DNA from: an uncultured Chloroflexota bacterium
Lineage (GTDB): Bacteria; Chloroflexota; Anaerolineae; Aggregatilineales; Phototrophicaceae
Length of the DNA: 5,487 nucleotides
Direction of reading: 5' to 3'
NCBI GenBank assembly: GCA_937870805.1
Contig: CALMZT010001084.1
Location: 1 to 5,487 of the forward strand
The notes under the pieces are model-generated. The model was not told the origin of the DNA, did not search any database, and saw nothing but the letters and a program-made list of their open reading frames with translations. Both the position numbers and the translations under genes were made by a program. Positions within the stretch are counted from its first letter, which is position 1. Every line of letters starts with the position of its first letter. Below are positions 1 through 4,628 of this stretch, in pieces.

Positions 1-216
1 AGCCATGACGCCCACGGGGCGGCTGGTGGCCGGCGGCCGCTGCTGCGCGCGCGTGGGCTGCGGCTGCTGCGTGAAACAGGCTTAATGACGACGCCCGAGG
101 ACGCGGGTGGCGCTCAACAGGTGCTGACGGCTGCGGCATTGACCTATGTGGCAGCCTTCGTGACGGCGCTCCTGCAACTGTTGTACTATCTCAGTTTGGC
201 ACAGCGAAGACGATAA
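1..216 (+). CDS. C-terminal end of a YugP-type neutral zinc metallopeptidase (5' truncated by window edge)
   Basis: This open frame enters from the left edge and gives 71 residues ending in LYYLSLAQRRR before TAA. The diagnostic part is residues 42-65, which read VLTAAALTYVAAFVTALLQL and continue as a hydrophobic helix. That is the C-terminal signature I know from the YugP/Zn_peptidase_2 family, membrane-anchored zinc metallopeptidases whose HExxH site lies upstream and is not in this window. The preceding RLLRETGL segment also fits the family. The extreme tail is a membrane helix followed by a basic QRRR, consistent with a cytosolic stop-transfer end. The first ~70 bases are very GC-rich (57 of 70) and encode a Gly/Arg/Ala-rich stretch in which I cannot see the family's usual Phe-Asp-Ala-Ser-like segment, so that part may be divergent or affected by the sequence edge. 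Family assignment is from memory and fairly secure; the substrate is unknown. Confidence 0.72.
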   Translation, partial: SHDAHGAAGGRRPLLRARGLRLLRETGLMTTPEDAGGAQQVLTAAALTYVAAFVTALLQLLYYLSLAQRRR

Positions 217-217
217 C

Positions 218-251
218 AAAAAAGCGCCCGGTGGAAATGCCGGACGTTTTT
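218..251. terminator. Bidirectional intrinsic terminator between convergent genes
   Basis: An A6 run, a GC-rich hairpin (CCGG at 228-231 pairing with CCGG at 240-243 around an 8-base loop, extended outward by GCG/CG with one C-A mismatch) and a T5 run form a symmetrical structure. It starts 2 bases after the peptidase stop codon and ends 3 bases before the stop of the convergent response regulator. Read on the plus strand it ends in TTTTT; read on the minus strand it ends in TTTTTT, so it can serve both genes. Confidence 0.8.
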
Positions 252-253
252 AT

Positions 254-628
254 TTACTGTGTCTGAGGAATGAACTGTTCGACAAGTGAGATGAGTTCGC
301 TTCGGGTGATCGGCTTGCTCAGATAGCCGTCACAGCCTGCTTCGAGGAAGCGCTCACGATCACCGGGCATCGCATTCGCCGTGAGTGCAATCACTGGAAT
401 GTGTGCAAGCGTAGCATTTTGCTTTAAGCGCTGCGTTGCTTCCATGCCATCAATATCAGGCAAGTTAATGTCCATCAAAATAAGGTCAGGTAATTCTTCG
501 GCGGCGACGCGCAGTCCAGTGAATCCATCAGATGCTTCGATGATCGTATACCCACCCGCGCTTAACATCTTGCGCACAAGACGCATGTTTTGCGGATTAT
601 CTTCGATGCAAAGAATTTTTCCCGACAT
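254..628 (-). CDS. Stand-alone receiver-domain response regulator (DivK/CheY-like)
   Basis: The 124-residue product is one complete receiver domain with no output domain. The acidic pocket is E9-D10, the phosphoacceptor is D53 in LILMDINLPDIDG, the switch Thr is T83 in VIALTANAM, and the conserved Lys is K105 in the K-P pair of YLSKPI. The IEDNP start and the ALTANAM segment resemble DivK and the receivers that end hybrid kinases. Phosphorylation by a histidine kinase would be its input; its output must go through a partner protein, and neither is in this window. I chose the ATG at 628 because AGAGG lies 6 bases upstream and the receiver's first strand begins immediately (MSGKILCIEDN). The frame stays open to an ATG at 724, but those 32 extra residues do not resemble a domain and would overlap the candidate promoter. 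Divergence from DivK cannot be judged by eye, so no symbol is given. Confidence 0.93.
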   Translation of the reverse strand: MSGKILCIEDNPQNMRLVRKMLSAGGYTIIEASDGFTGLRVAAEELPDLILMDINLPDIDGMEATQRLKQNATLAHIPVIALTANAMPGDRERFLEAGCDGYLSKPITRSELISLVEQFIPQTQ

Positions 629-634
629 GTGAAG

Positions 635-639
635 CCTCT
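635..639 (-). promoter_or_regulatory. Ribosome binding site that fixes the response-regulator start
   Basis: On the minus strand AGAGG lies 6 bases before the ATG at 628. It supports the 124-residue form over the longer frame beginning at 724. Confidence 0.6.
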
Positions 640-644
640 GATGA

Positions 645-657
645 TACGAAATTCGTA
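645..657. repeat. 13-bp palindrome in the response-regulator leader
   Basis: TACGAA-A-TTCGTA is a perfect dyad of two 6-base arms around one central base. It lies between the candidate promoter (-10 at 673-678) and the ribosome binding site (635-639), within the predicted 5' untranslated region. It could be an operator for an unidentified dimeric regulator. As an RNA hairpin it could not form in full, because a one-base loop is too small. It may also be chance. Confidence 0.45.
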
Positions 658-672
658 ACGTTGACTTTATTG

Positions 673-701
673 AGCATAGTTTGATTCTGAATGGATGTAA
701 A
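673..701 (-). promoter_or_regulatory. Candidate sigma-70-type promoter for the response regulator
   Basis: On the minus strand TTTACA (696-701) and TATGCT (673-678) are separated by exactly 17 bases. The first matches the -35 consensus at 5 of 6 positions, the second the -10 at 4 of 6. Transcription would begin near 666, giving a leader of about 38 bases. The position just after the fabH terminator suits an independent transcription unit. Confidence 0.5.
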
Positions 702-738
702 GCAAAAAGCGTTAAGGTTTTCAAGCCTTGAGGCTATC

Positions 739-762
739 AAAAGGGGGTTCGCAAGAACCCCT
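739..762 (-). terminator. Intrinsic terminator after fabH
   Basis: On the minus strand GGGGTTC, loop TTGC and GAACCCC (arms 755-761 and 744-750) form a 7-bp stem, followed by C and TTTT (739-742). It begins about 5 bases after the fabH stop codon, so it should end the fabF-fabH transcript and separate it from the response regulator. The flanking bases on the plus strand are also T-rich, but no plus-strand gene needs it. Confidence 0.8.
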
Positions 763-766
763 AATT

Positions 767-1996
767 TTAAACAAGTGGACTGTTATCAACTTTACGGCGG
801 AGGCGGGCGAGGCGTCCTTGCACAGGACGGAATATATGGAATGCTTCGCTAATGCGACGGCTGATGCGGCGTAGGGCTGCACGCCAGCGCGCCAGCAAAT
901 AACTGAACTCGCGGCGCTGTTTTTTGAGGATAGCAGTTTCGCCAGGCGTAGGTACACCCCATTTAATGACCATCGACGCCCACGTGAGTCCACCGCCAAA
1001 ACCTACAAAGGCAATGTGATCGCCTTCTTTGATGCGTCCTTCTTTGACAGCTTCGGCAAGAGCAATGGGGATCGACGCTGCTGAGGTATTGCCGTAGCGT
1101 TCTACATTCATCATGAATAAAGCGGAATCAATTTTCAGATGACGCGCGGCAGCCTGGATGATGCGCTCGTTTGCCTGATGTGGGATGATGAGACGAATAT
1201 CGCTTAAGGTAATGCCCGCTTGTGCAACGGCTTGCATGATGCTGTCGCCGATGACGCGCGTGGCGAATTTGAAGACTTCCCCACCGTTCATATACATCTT
1301 GGACATACTGTGTCCATTTTCGAGTCCAGCTTTGGAGCTGAGTACGTCCAGGCTGCCGACTGTCGGAATGCCTAAAAGATCGCCGCCTGAGCCATCGGAA
1401 CGCAGCACAGCGGAGAGCACGCCGCCTTCTTCCTGGCTGGCGCGCAGCACAACCGCCCCCGCGCCATCCCCAAATAGAATGCACGTGCCTCTATCGTTCC
1501 AGTTCATAACACGGCTCATCGTCTCCGCGCCGATGATGAGCACCGTTTGGACGCTGCCCGAACGGATGGCTTGCGCCCCCATCTGGACACCATAGACGAA
1601 GCCGGAACATGCCGCGCTGAGATCGAACGCGCCCGCTTTGGACGCGCCGAGTTGATCCTGGATGAGGCTCGCCGTACTTGGGAAGATATTTTCGGGCGTT
1701 GATGTCGCGACAATCACAAGGTCGAGTTCGATAGGCAAAATGTCTGCAACGTCAAGGGCTTGCTGCGCAGCTTTTAAGCCCAGCGTCGCGGTAGACTCGC
1801 GTTCGCTGGCGATGTGGCGTTCACGAATGCCCGTGCGCGCGCGAATCCATTCATCAGTGGTATCGATAAAGGCAGAAAGATCGTCATTGGTCATGACGTT
1901 TTCTGGCACCGCCATCCCCCAGCCGACCACATGGGCATATATCCCCGTGGAGGCTAGGGTAGGCGTTGTGTTACTTTTAGAGTTTGCCGTTGGCAT
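767..1996 (-). CDS. fabH: 3-oxoacyl-ACP synthase III (KAS III) with a long basic C-terminal extension
   Basis: KAS III carries out the first condensation of type II fatty-acid synthesis, joining an acyl-CoA primer to malonyl-ACP in the cytoplasm. The thiolase-fold core spans about residues 19-346. The catalytic triad is intact: C130 in SAACSGF, H273 in IIPHQAN and N303 in RYGNTSAAS. The DTTDEWIRARTGIRERH segment (45-61), GDGAGAVVL (176-184) and the closing GFGGGLTWASMVIKW (332-346) are typical FabH. The family usually ends within a few residues of that tryptophan, near 320-335 residues. Here 63 more follow (347-409), with 13 Arg and 3 Lys against 4 acidic residues. Residues 367-389 place L, W, I and F at 3-4 spacing, predicting an amphipathic basic helix. 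The ATG at 1996 lies inside the end of fabF (20-bp overlap) and has no clear Shine-Dalgarno, so translation is probably coupled to fabF. Primer specificity cannot be read from the sequence. Confidence 0.95.
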   Translation of the reverse strand: MPTANSKSNTTPTLASTGIYAHVVGWGMAVPENVMTNDDLSAFIDTTDEWIRARTGIRERHIASERESTATLGLKAAQQALDVADILPIELDLVIVATSTPENIFPSTASLIQDQLGASKAGAFDLSAACSGFVYGVQMGAQAIRSGSVQTVLIIGAETMSRVMNWNDRGTCILFGDGAGAVVLRASQEEGGVLSAVLRSDGSGGDLLGIPTVGSLDVLSSKAGLENGHSMSKMYMNGGEVFKFATRVIGDSIMQAVAQAGITLSDIRLIIPHQANERIIQAAARHLKIDSALFMMNVERYGNTSAASIPIALAEAVKEGRIKEGDHIAFVGFGGGLTWASMVIKWGVPTPGETAILKKQRREFSYLLARWRAALRRISRRISEAFHIFRPVQGRLARLRRKVDNSPLV

Positions 1997-3239
1997 GATA
2001 TTTGCCGAGAATTATCACGGCGTTATGTCCGCCGAAACCGAACGAGTTACTCATAGTGATATTCACTTCGCGCTGCACCCCGACGTTCGGCGTGTAATCA
2101 AGATCACATTCGGGGTCTGGATTGTCTAGATTGATGGTCGGCGGAATGAAGTTATTACGCATGGCTTCGATGCAGAAAATGGCTTCGACTGCGCCCCCTG
2201 CACCGAGCATATGTCCCGTGACGCTCTTGGTGGAGCTAATCGGAATTTCGTAAGCCTGTTCTCCTAATGCGCGCTTGATCGCAAAAGTTTCAGCTTTATC
2301 GTTCAGTGGAGTGCTTGTGCCATGTGCGTTGATATAGTCGATGTCCTTGCCTGTGATACCTGCGTCATTCAGAGCCAATTCGATAGCCCGCGCAGCGCCT
2401 TCACCTGTTTCCATTGGCGCAGTGACATGGTAAGCATCAGAGGTGTGCCCGTAGCCCAACACTTCCCCGTAGATTTTTGCGCCGCGTTCCAGCGCATGGT
2501 CAAGGTCTTCGAGCATCAGCATTCCCGCCGCTTCGGCAATGACGAAACCATCACGGTCACGATCAAAGGGACGTGAGGCTTTTTGCGGCTCATCATTCTG
2601 TCGGGTGAGCGCTGTCATATTGTTAAAACCAGCGATAACGACACCGACGACGGCGGCTTCGCTGCTGCCTGCCAGCATTGCTTTTGCCTGTCCACGACGG
2701 ATGATCTCTGCCGCTTCCCCGATAGCGTTGTTGCCTGTCGCGCAGGCAGTGATGATGCAGAAGTTTGGACCACGCAGCCCGAACTGCATTGATACCTTGC
2801 CAGACGCATTATCTGGCAGAATGAGGGGTGTCATCACAGGGCTGACAGCTTTCGCACCTTTGTTGTAAAAATTCAGCGTTTGTTCAACCAACGTGGTGAT
2901 GCCGCCGATGCCTGTGCCGACGACACAGCCTACATCGTAGCGGTTCTCGTCGGTGATTTGCAGCCCAGAGTCTTCCATCGCTTGTGTCGCTGAGACGAGC
3001 GCAAGCTGCGTCACGCGATCTGCACGGCGGGCTTCGCGTTTACCTAAAACGACATCAGGGTCGAAATTTTTCACTTCACCTGCGATATGGTTTTCAATAC
3101 CATACTCATAGGTGTTCCAATTTCTAATGATGTCGATGCCGCTGCGCCCGGCAGCCGCATTTTCCCACGCTTCTGCGACGGTGTTGCCCGTTGGGCAAAG
3201 CACCCCCATTCCGGTCACAACAACCCGTTTGTTATGCAT
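1977..3239 (-). CDS. fabF: 3-oxoacyl-ACP synthase II (KAS II)
   Basis: KAS II elongates acyl-ACP with malonyl-ACP in the cytoplasm. The 420-residue product has the usual FabF length and the full Cys-His-His site: C166 in TACATGNN, H306 in NAHGTSTPLND and H343 in SVTGHMLGAGG, with the conserved K338 in SSTKS and the C-terminal MSNSFGFGGHN (396-406). The N-terminal RVVVTGMGVLCPTGN (5-19) and RPFDRDRDGFVIAEAAG (223-239) are also typical. I chose the ATG at 3239: GAGGG lies 5 bases upstream, and the protein then begins as FabF proteins do. A GTG at 3251 would add four residues but would put the Shine-Dalgarno inside the coding sequence. The gene overlaps fabH by 20 bp downstream. acpP, fabD and fabG, often beside these genes, are not in the window. 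No convincing promoter is visible upstream. Confidence 0.96.
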   Translation of the reverse strand: MHNKRVVVTGMGVLCPTGNTVAEAWENAAAGRSGIDIIRNWNTYEYGIENHIAGEVKNFDPDVVLGKREARRADRVTQLALVSATQAMEDSGLQITDENRYDVGCVVGTGIGGITTLVEQTLNFYNKGAKAVSPVMTPLILPDNASGKVSMQFGLRGPNFCIITACATGNNAIGEAAEIIRRGQAKAMLAGSSEAAVVGVVIAGFNNMTALTRQNDEPQKASRPFDRDRDGFVIAEAAGMLMLEDLDHALERGAKIYGEVLGYGHTSDAYHVTAPMETGEGAARAIELALNDAGITGKDIDYINAHGTSTPLNDKAETFAIKRALGEQAYEIPISSTKSVTGHMLGAGGAVEAIFCIEAMRNNFIPPTINLDNPDPECDLDYTPNVGVQREVNITMSNSFGFGGHNAVIILGKYHANGKL

Positions 3240-3244
3240 GTAAT

Positions 3245-3249
3245 CCCTC
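3245..3249 (-). promoter_or_regulatory. Ribosome binding site that fixes the fabF start
   Basis: On the minus strand GAGGG lies 5 bases before the ATG at 3239. It favours that start over the in-frame GTG at 3251, which would begin 2 bases before this motif. Confidence 0.7.
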
Positions 3250-3313
3250 ACTTTGAACGGACGATACTCTATCCGCTGTGATTCCTTGCAATTAAAGACG
3301 ATATATATCAGAT

Positions 3314-3338
3314 TAACCCCTTCTATGGGAAGGGGTTA
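3314..3338. terminator. Hairpin between the thioesterase and fabF (weak terminator or attenuator)
   Basis: TAACCCCTTC (3314-3323) and GAAGGGGTTA (3329-3338) form a perfect 10-bp stem with a 5-base loop, 20 bases beyond the thioesterase stop. On the minus strand the following bases are ATCTGATATATAT, AT-rich but with no run of T, so it is not a textbook intrinsic terminator. It may be a weak terminator, an RNA-stabilising 3' end, or a partial block that lets some transcription continue into fabF. The stretch 3240-3313 beyond it holds a TATATAT run and a TTGCAA, but no -35/-10 pair with good spacing. Confidence 0.5.
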
Positions 3339-3358
3339 CTGTTTGAATTTCAGATGAG

Positions 3359-3865
3359 CTAGTTTTCGGGACGGAAGATCATACAGGTTGACGTGCCATG
3401 AGCATAAAGTTTTCCAGCGCTGTCGACAATACGCGCTTGGGCGATGGCGAGGGTGCGTCCAGCATTGACGATTTCTGCTTCCGCGCGTATCTGTCCGGTG
3501 GTTGCTGTGAGGGGACGAATCAAGTTGATATGCAGTTCAATCGTTGTATAGCCAGTCCCCGCAGGCAGTAAGGTATGAACGGCAACGCCCGTCGCCGAGT
3601 CGATTAGCGTGGCAGCCAGTCCCCCGTGTACTATCCCAATCGGGTTGTAATGAAATTCGGCGGGTTCACAGGTAAAGACTGCACGTCCTTCACCGATCTC
3701 GCTCAGTTGAAAGCCTAACGTCCGCGAAAGGGGCGGTGCAGGCAGTTTCCCGTCGATCATGGCTTGTAGATATTCCATACCGCTCATATTTTTCTCCTGT
3801 TCCGCCCCAATCATGGGGTCTTCCCATGCGAAAGTGCGAGTGCGTTCGGCAATTTGGTCGATCAT
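3359..3865 (-). CDS. PaaI/YdiI-type hotdog-fold acyl-CoA thioesterase
   Basis: The 168-residue product is a single-hotdog thioesterase that should hydrolyse an acyl- or aroyl-CoA to the free acid and CoA in the cytoplasm. The signature is YNPIGIVHGGLAATLIDSATG (73-93), with the HGG turn at 80-82 and the probable catalytic acid D89 on the central helix. The strands around TTIELHINLIRPL (107-119) and the closing AHGTSTCMIF (155-164) fit the family. The N-terminal RTRTFAWEDP segment recurs, as I remember, in one group of PaaI-like proteins, so I kept the start at 3865, which has AGGAG 8 bases upstream. The ATG at 3787 (M27) has an equally good AGGAG 6 bases upstream and would give a complete 142-residue hotdog protein. 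The start overlaps the TetR stop by 4 bp (ATGA), implying coupled translation and shared control. The natural substrate is not deducible. Confidence 0.88.
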   Translation of the reverse strand: MIDQIAERTRTFAWEDPMIGAEQEKNMSGMEYLQAMIDGKLPAPPLSRTLGFQLSEIGEGRAVFTCEPAEFHYNPIGIVHGGLAATLIDSATGVAVHTLLPAGTGYTTIELHINLIRPLTATTGQIRAEAEIVNAGRTLAIAQARIVDSAGKLYAHGTSTCMIFRPEN

Positions 3866-4467
3866 AAAGTTTTCTCCTGAAGGAACGATTCGATAAAAGC
3901 AACGAGATGATCGGTAGTGCGGTACATATGCCGCTTGTCGTCATACAGTTTGTGGAGCATCATTGCGCCTTCGACAGCAGCAATCATGACGCTGGCGACG
4001 GCTTGCGCGTCTGTGCCGGGTCGCACATCGCCAAGTTCTGCGCCGCGTGTGATTGTGCGAACGATAAACTCACGCCAGTCATCGCACGCTTGCTGTGCGC
4101 GCTCACGCAGGGCTGGATTGGTGTCATCGGACGACTCAACGGCGGTGTTGAGCACAGGGCAGCCGCCCGGCAGCATAGGATCGTCTACCACACTGCGAAA
4201 GAGGGTGGTAAATGCCAGCAGCCGGTCTCGTGTGTTGCGTTTTCCCGCGAGGAATTCTTTGAAGCGTGCGGAGTATAATTCCATCGCATAGTCAAAAGCC
4301 TCAAGGGCGAGATTCTCTTTGCTGGCGAAATGGTTGTAGATGCCACCCTTCGTTAGTTTTGTCGCTTGCAGCAGATCATCCATTGACGCACCGAAATAGC
4401 CGCGCACACTGAAGACTTGCGCCGCCTGTTCCAGAATGGCGCGTCTCGTTTCTTGCCCTTTTGTCAT
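3862..4467 (-). CDS. TetR/AcrR-family transcriptional repressor
   Basis: The 201-residue product has the standard TetR length and plan. The N-terminal DNA-binding domain covers about residues 8-55: helix 1 in RRAILEQAAQVF, then GYFGASMDDLLQATKLTKGG and IYNHFASKENL, the helix-turn-helix and the usual Y-x-H-F segment. The rest is the helical ligand-binding and dimerisation domain, with GGCPVLNTAVES (101-112), a motif with a conserved Cys seen in several TetR groups. The ligand is unknown. The ATG at 4467 is the only sensible start; its Shine-Dalgarno is weak (AGAG 5 bases upstream). The gene is first of a two-gene unit with the thioesterase. The palindrome at 4484-4497, just inside its promoter, points to self-repression, and the neighbouring lipid genes suggest, by inference only, an acyl-CoA or fatty-acid-like effector. 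Confidence 0.95.
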   Translation of the reverse strand: MTKGQETRRAILEQAAQVFSVRGYFGASMDDLLQATKLTKGGIYNHFASKENLALEAFDYAMELYSARFKEFLAGKRNTRDRLLAFTTLFRSVVDDPMLPGGCPVLNTAVESSDDTNPALRERAQQACDDWREFIVRTITRGAELGDVRPGTDAQAVASVMIAAVEGAMMLHKLYDDKRHMYRTTDHLVAFIESFLQEKTL

Positions 4468-4483
4468 AAAATGCTCTTTTAAA

Positions 4484-4497
4484 ACCGACTGGTTGGT
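4484..4497. promoter_or_regulatory. Probable TetR operator
   Basis: ACCGACTGGTTGGT is an imperfect palindrome: 5 of 7 symmetric pairs match, and two further flanking A-T pairs continue the dyad outward after one mismatch. The ACC...GGT spacing is that of many known TetR-family operators. It lies 17 bases before the TetR start codon and abuts the -10 region of the TetR promoter, where a bound dimer would block transcription. I see no second copy in front of fabF or the response regulator. Confidence 0.6.
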
Positions 4498-4528
4498 ATT
4501 ATTTTGATTGTGAGCTTGAATTTGTCAA
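4498..4528 (-). promoter_or_regulatory. Promoter of the TetR-thioesterase unit
   Basis: On the minus strand there is a perfect TTGACA at 4523-4528. Two -10 candidates follow: CAAAAT (4501-4506, spacing 16, 4 of 6) and AATAAT (4498-4503, spacing 19, 5 of 6). Either puts the start of transcription within or next to the palindrome at 4484-4497. The -35 also lies in a small inverted repeat, CTTGA-N5-TCAAG (4515-4529). Confidence 0.6.
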
Positions 4529-4562
4529 GTGAGCGCGCCTGTTCTGCGAGAGAGCCAATAGG

Positions 4563-4568
4563 TATAAT
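4563..4568 (+). promoter_or_regulatory. -10 element of the SDR-gene promoter
   Basis: A perfect TATAAT lies 60 bases upstream of the plus-strand start at 4629. The expected -35 position (4540-4545, TGTTCT) is poor, and there is no extended -10 TG, so activity may be modest or need an activator. Transcription would start near 4575, leaving a leader of about 54 bases. The TetR palindrome is about 65 bases upstream, so direct blocking of this promoter is unlikely. Confidence 0.45.
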
Positions 4569-4614
4569 GGGTTTTCCTTTACGAATGCTGTGTAGATTGA
4601 TGATGAAGGATAGA

Positions 4615-4620
4615 GAAGGA
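4615..4620 (+). promoter_or_regulatory. Ribosome binding site of the SDR gene
   Basis: GAAGGA lies 8 bases before the ATG at 4629. It supports that start, which also puts the nucleotide-binding Gly motif at residues 5-12 as expected. Confidence 0.6.
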
Positions 4621-4628
4621 CAACGCCG

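Noticed and set aside
629..724. In-frame 32-residue N-terminal extension of the response regulator from an ATG at 724
   Set aside because: The receiver domain begins at the ATG at 628 with a well-placed AGAGG; the extension shows no domain features and covers a plausible promoter and the palindrome.
1128..1484. Second minus-strand open frame inside fabH, plus similar plus-strand frames at 1185-1595 and 1662-2129
   Set aside because: They lie in other frames of a well-supported gene, their products are of low complexity or Ser/Arg/Ala-rich, and they show no recognisable domain or start signals.
2322..2868. Plus-strand open frames antisense to fabF
   Set aside because: They are shadows of the fabF codons, with no domain, promoter or ribosome binding site that I can see.
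3240..3251. GTG start four codons upstream of the chosen fabF start
   Set aside because: The Shine-Dalgarno GAGGG lies inside those codons and is correctly spaced only for the ATG at 3239.
3299..3320. TATATAT run as a fabF promoter -10
   Set aside because: No acceptable -35 lies 16-18 bases upstream on the minus strand, and the upstream sequence is the hairpin arm.
3907..4291. Two ~123-residue plus-strand open frames antisense to TetR
   Set aside because: They overlap each other in different frames and oppose a clear TetR gene; neither product is recognisable.
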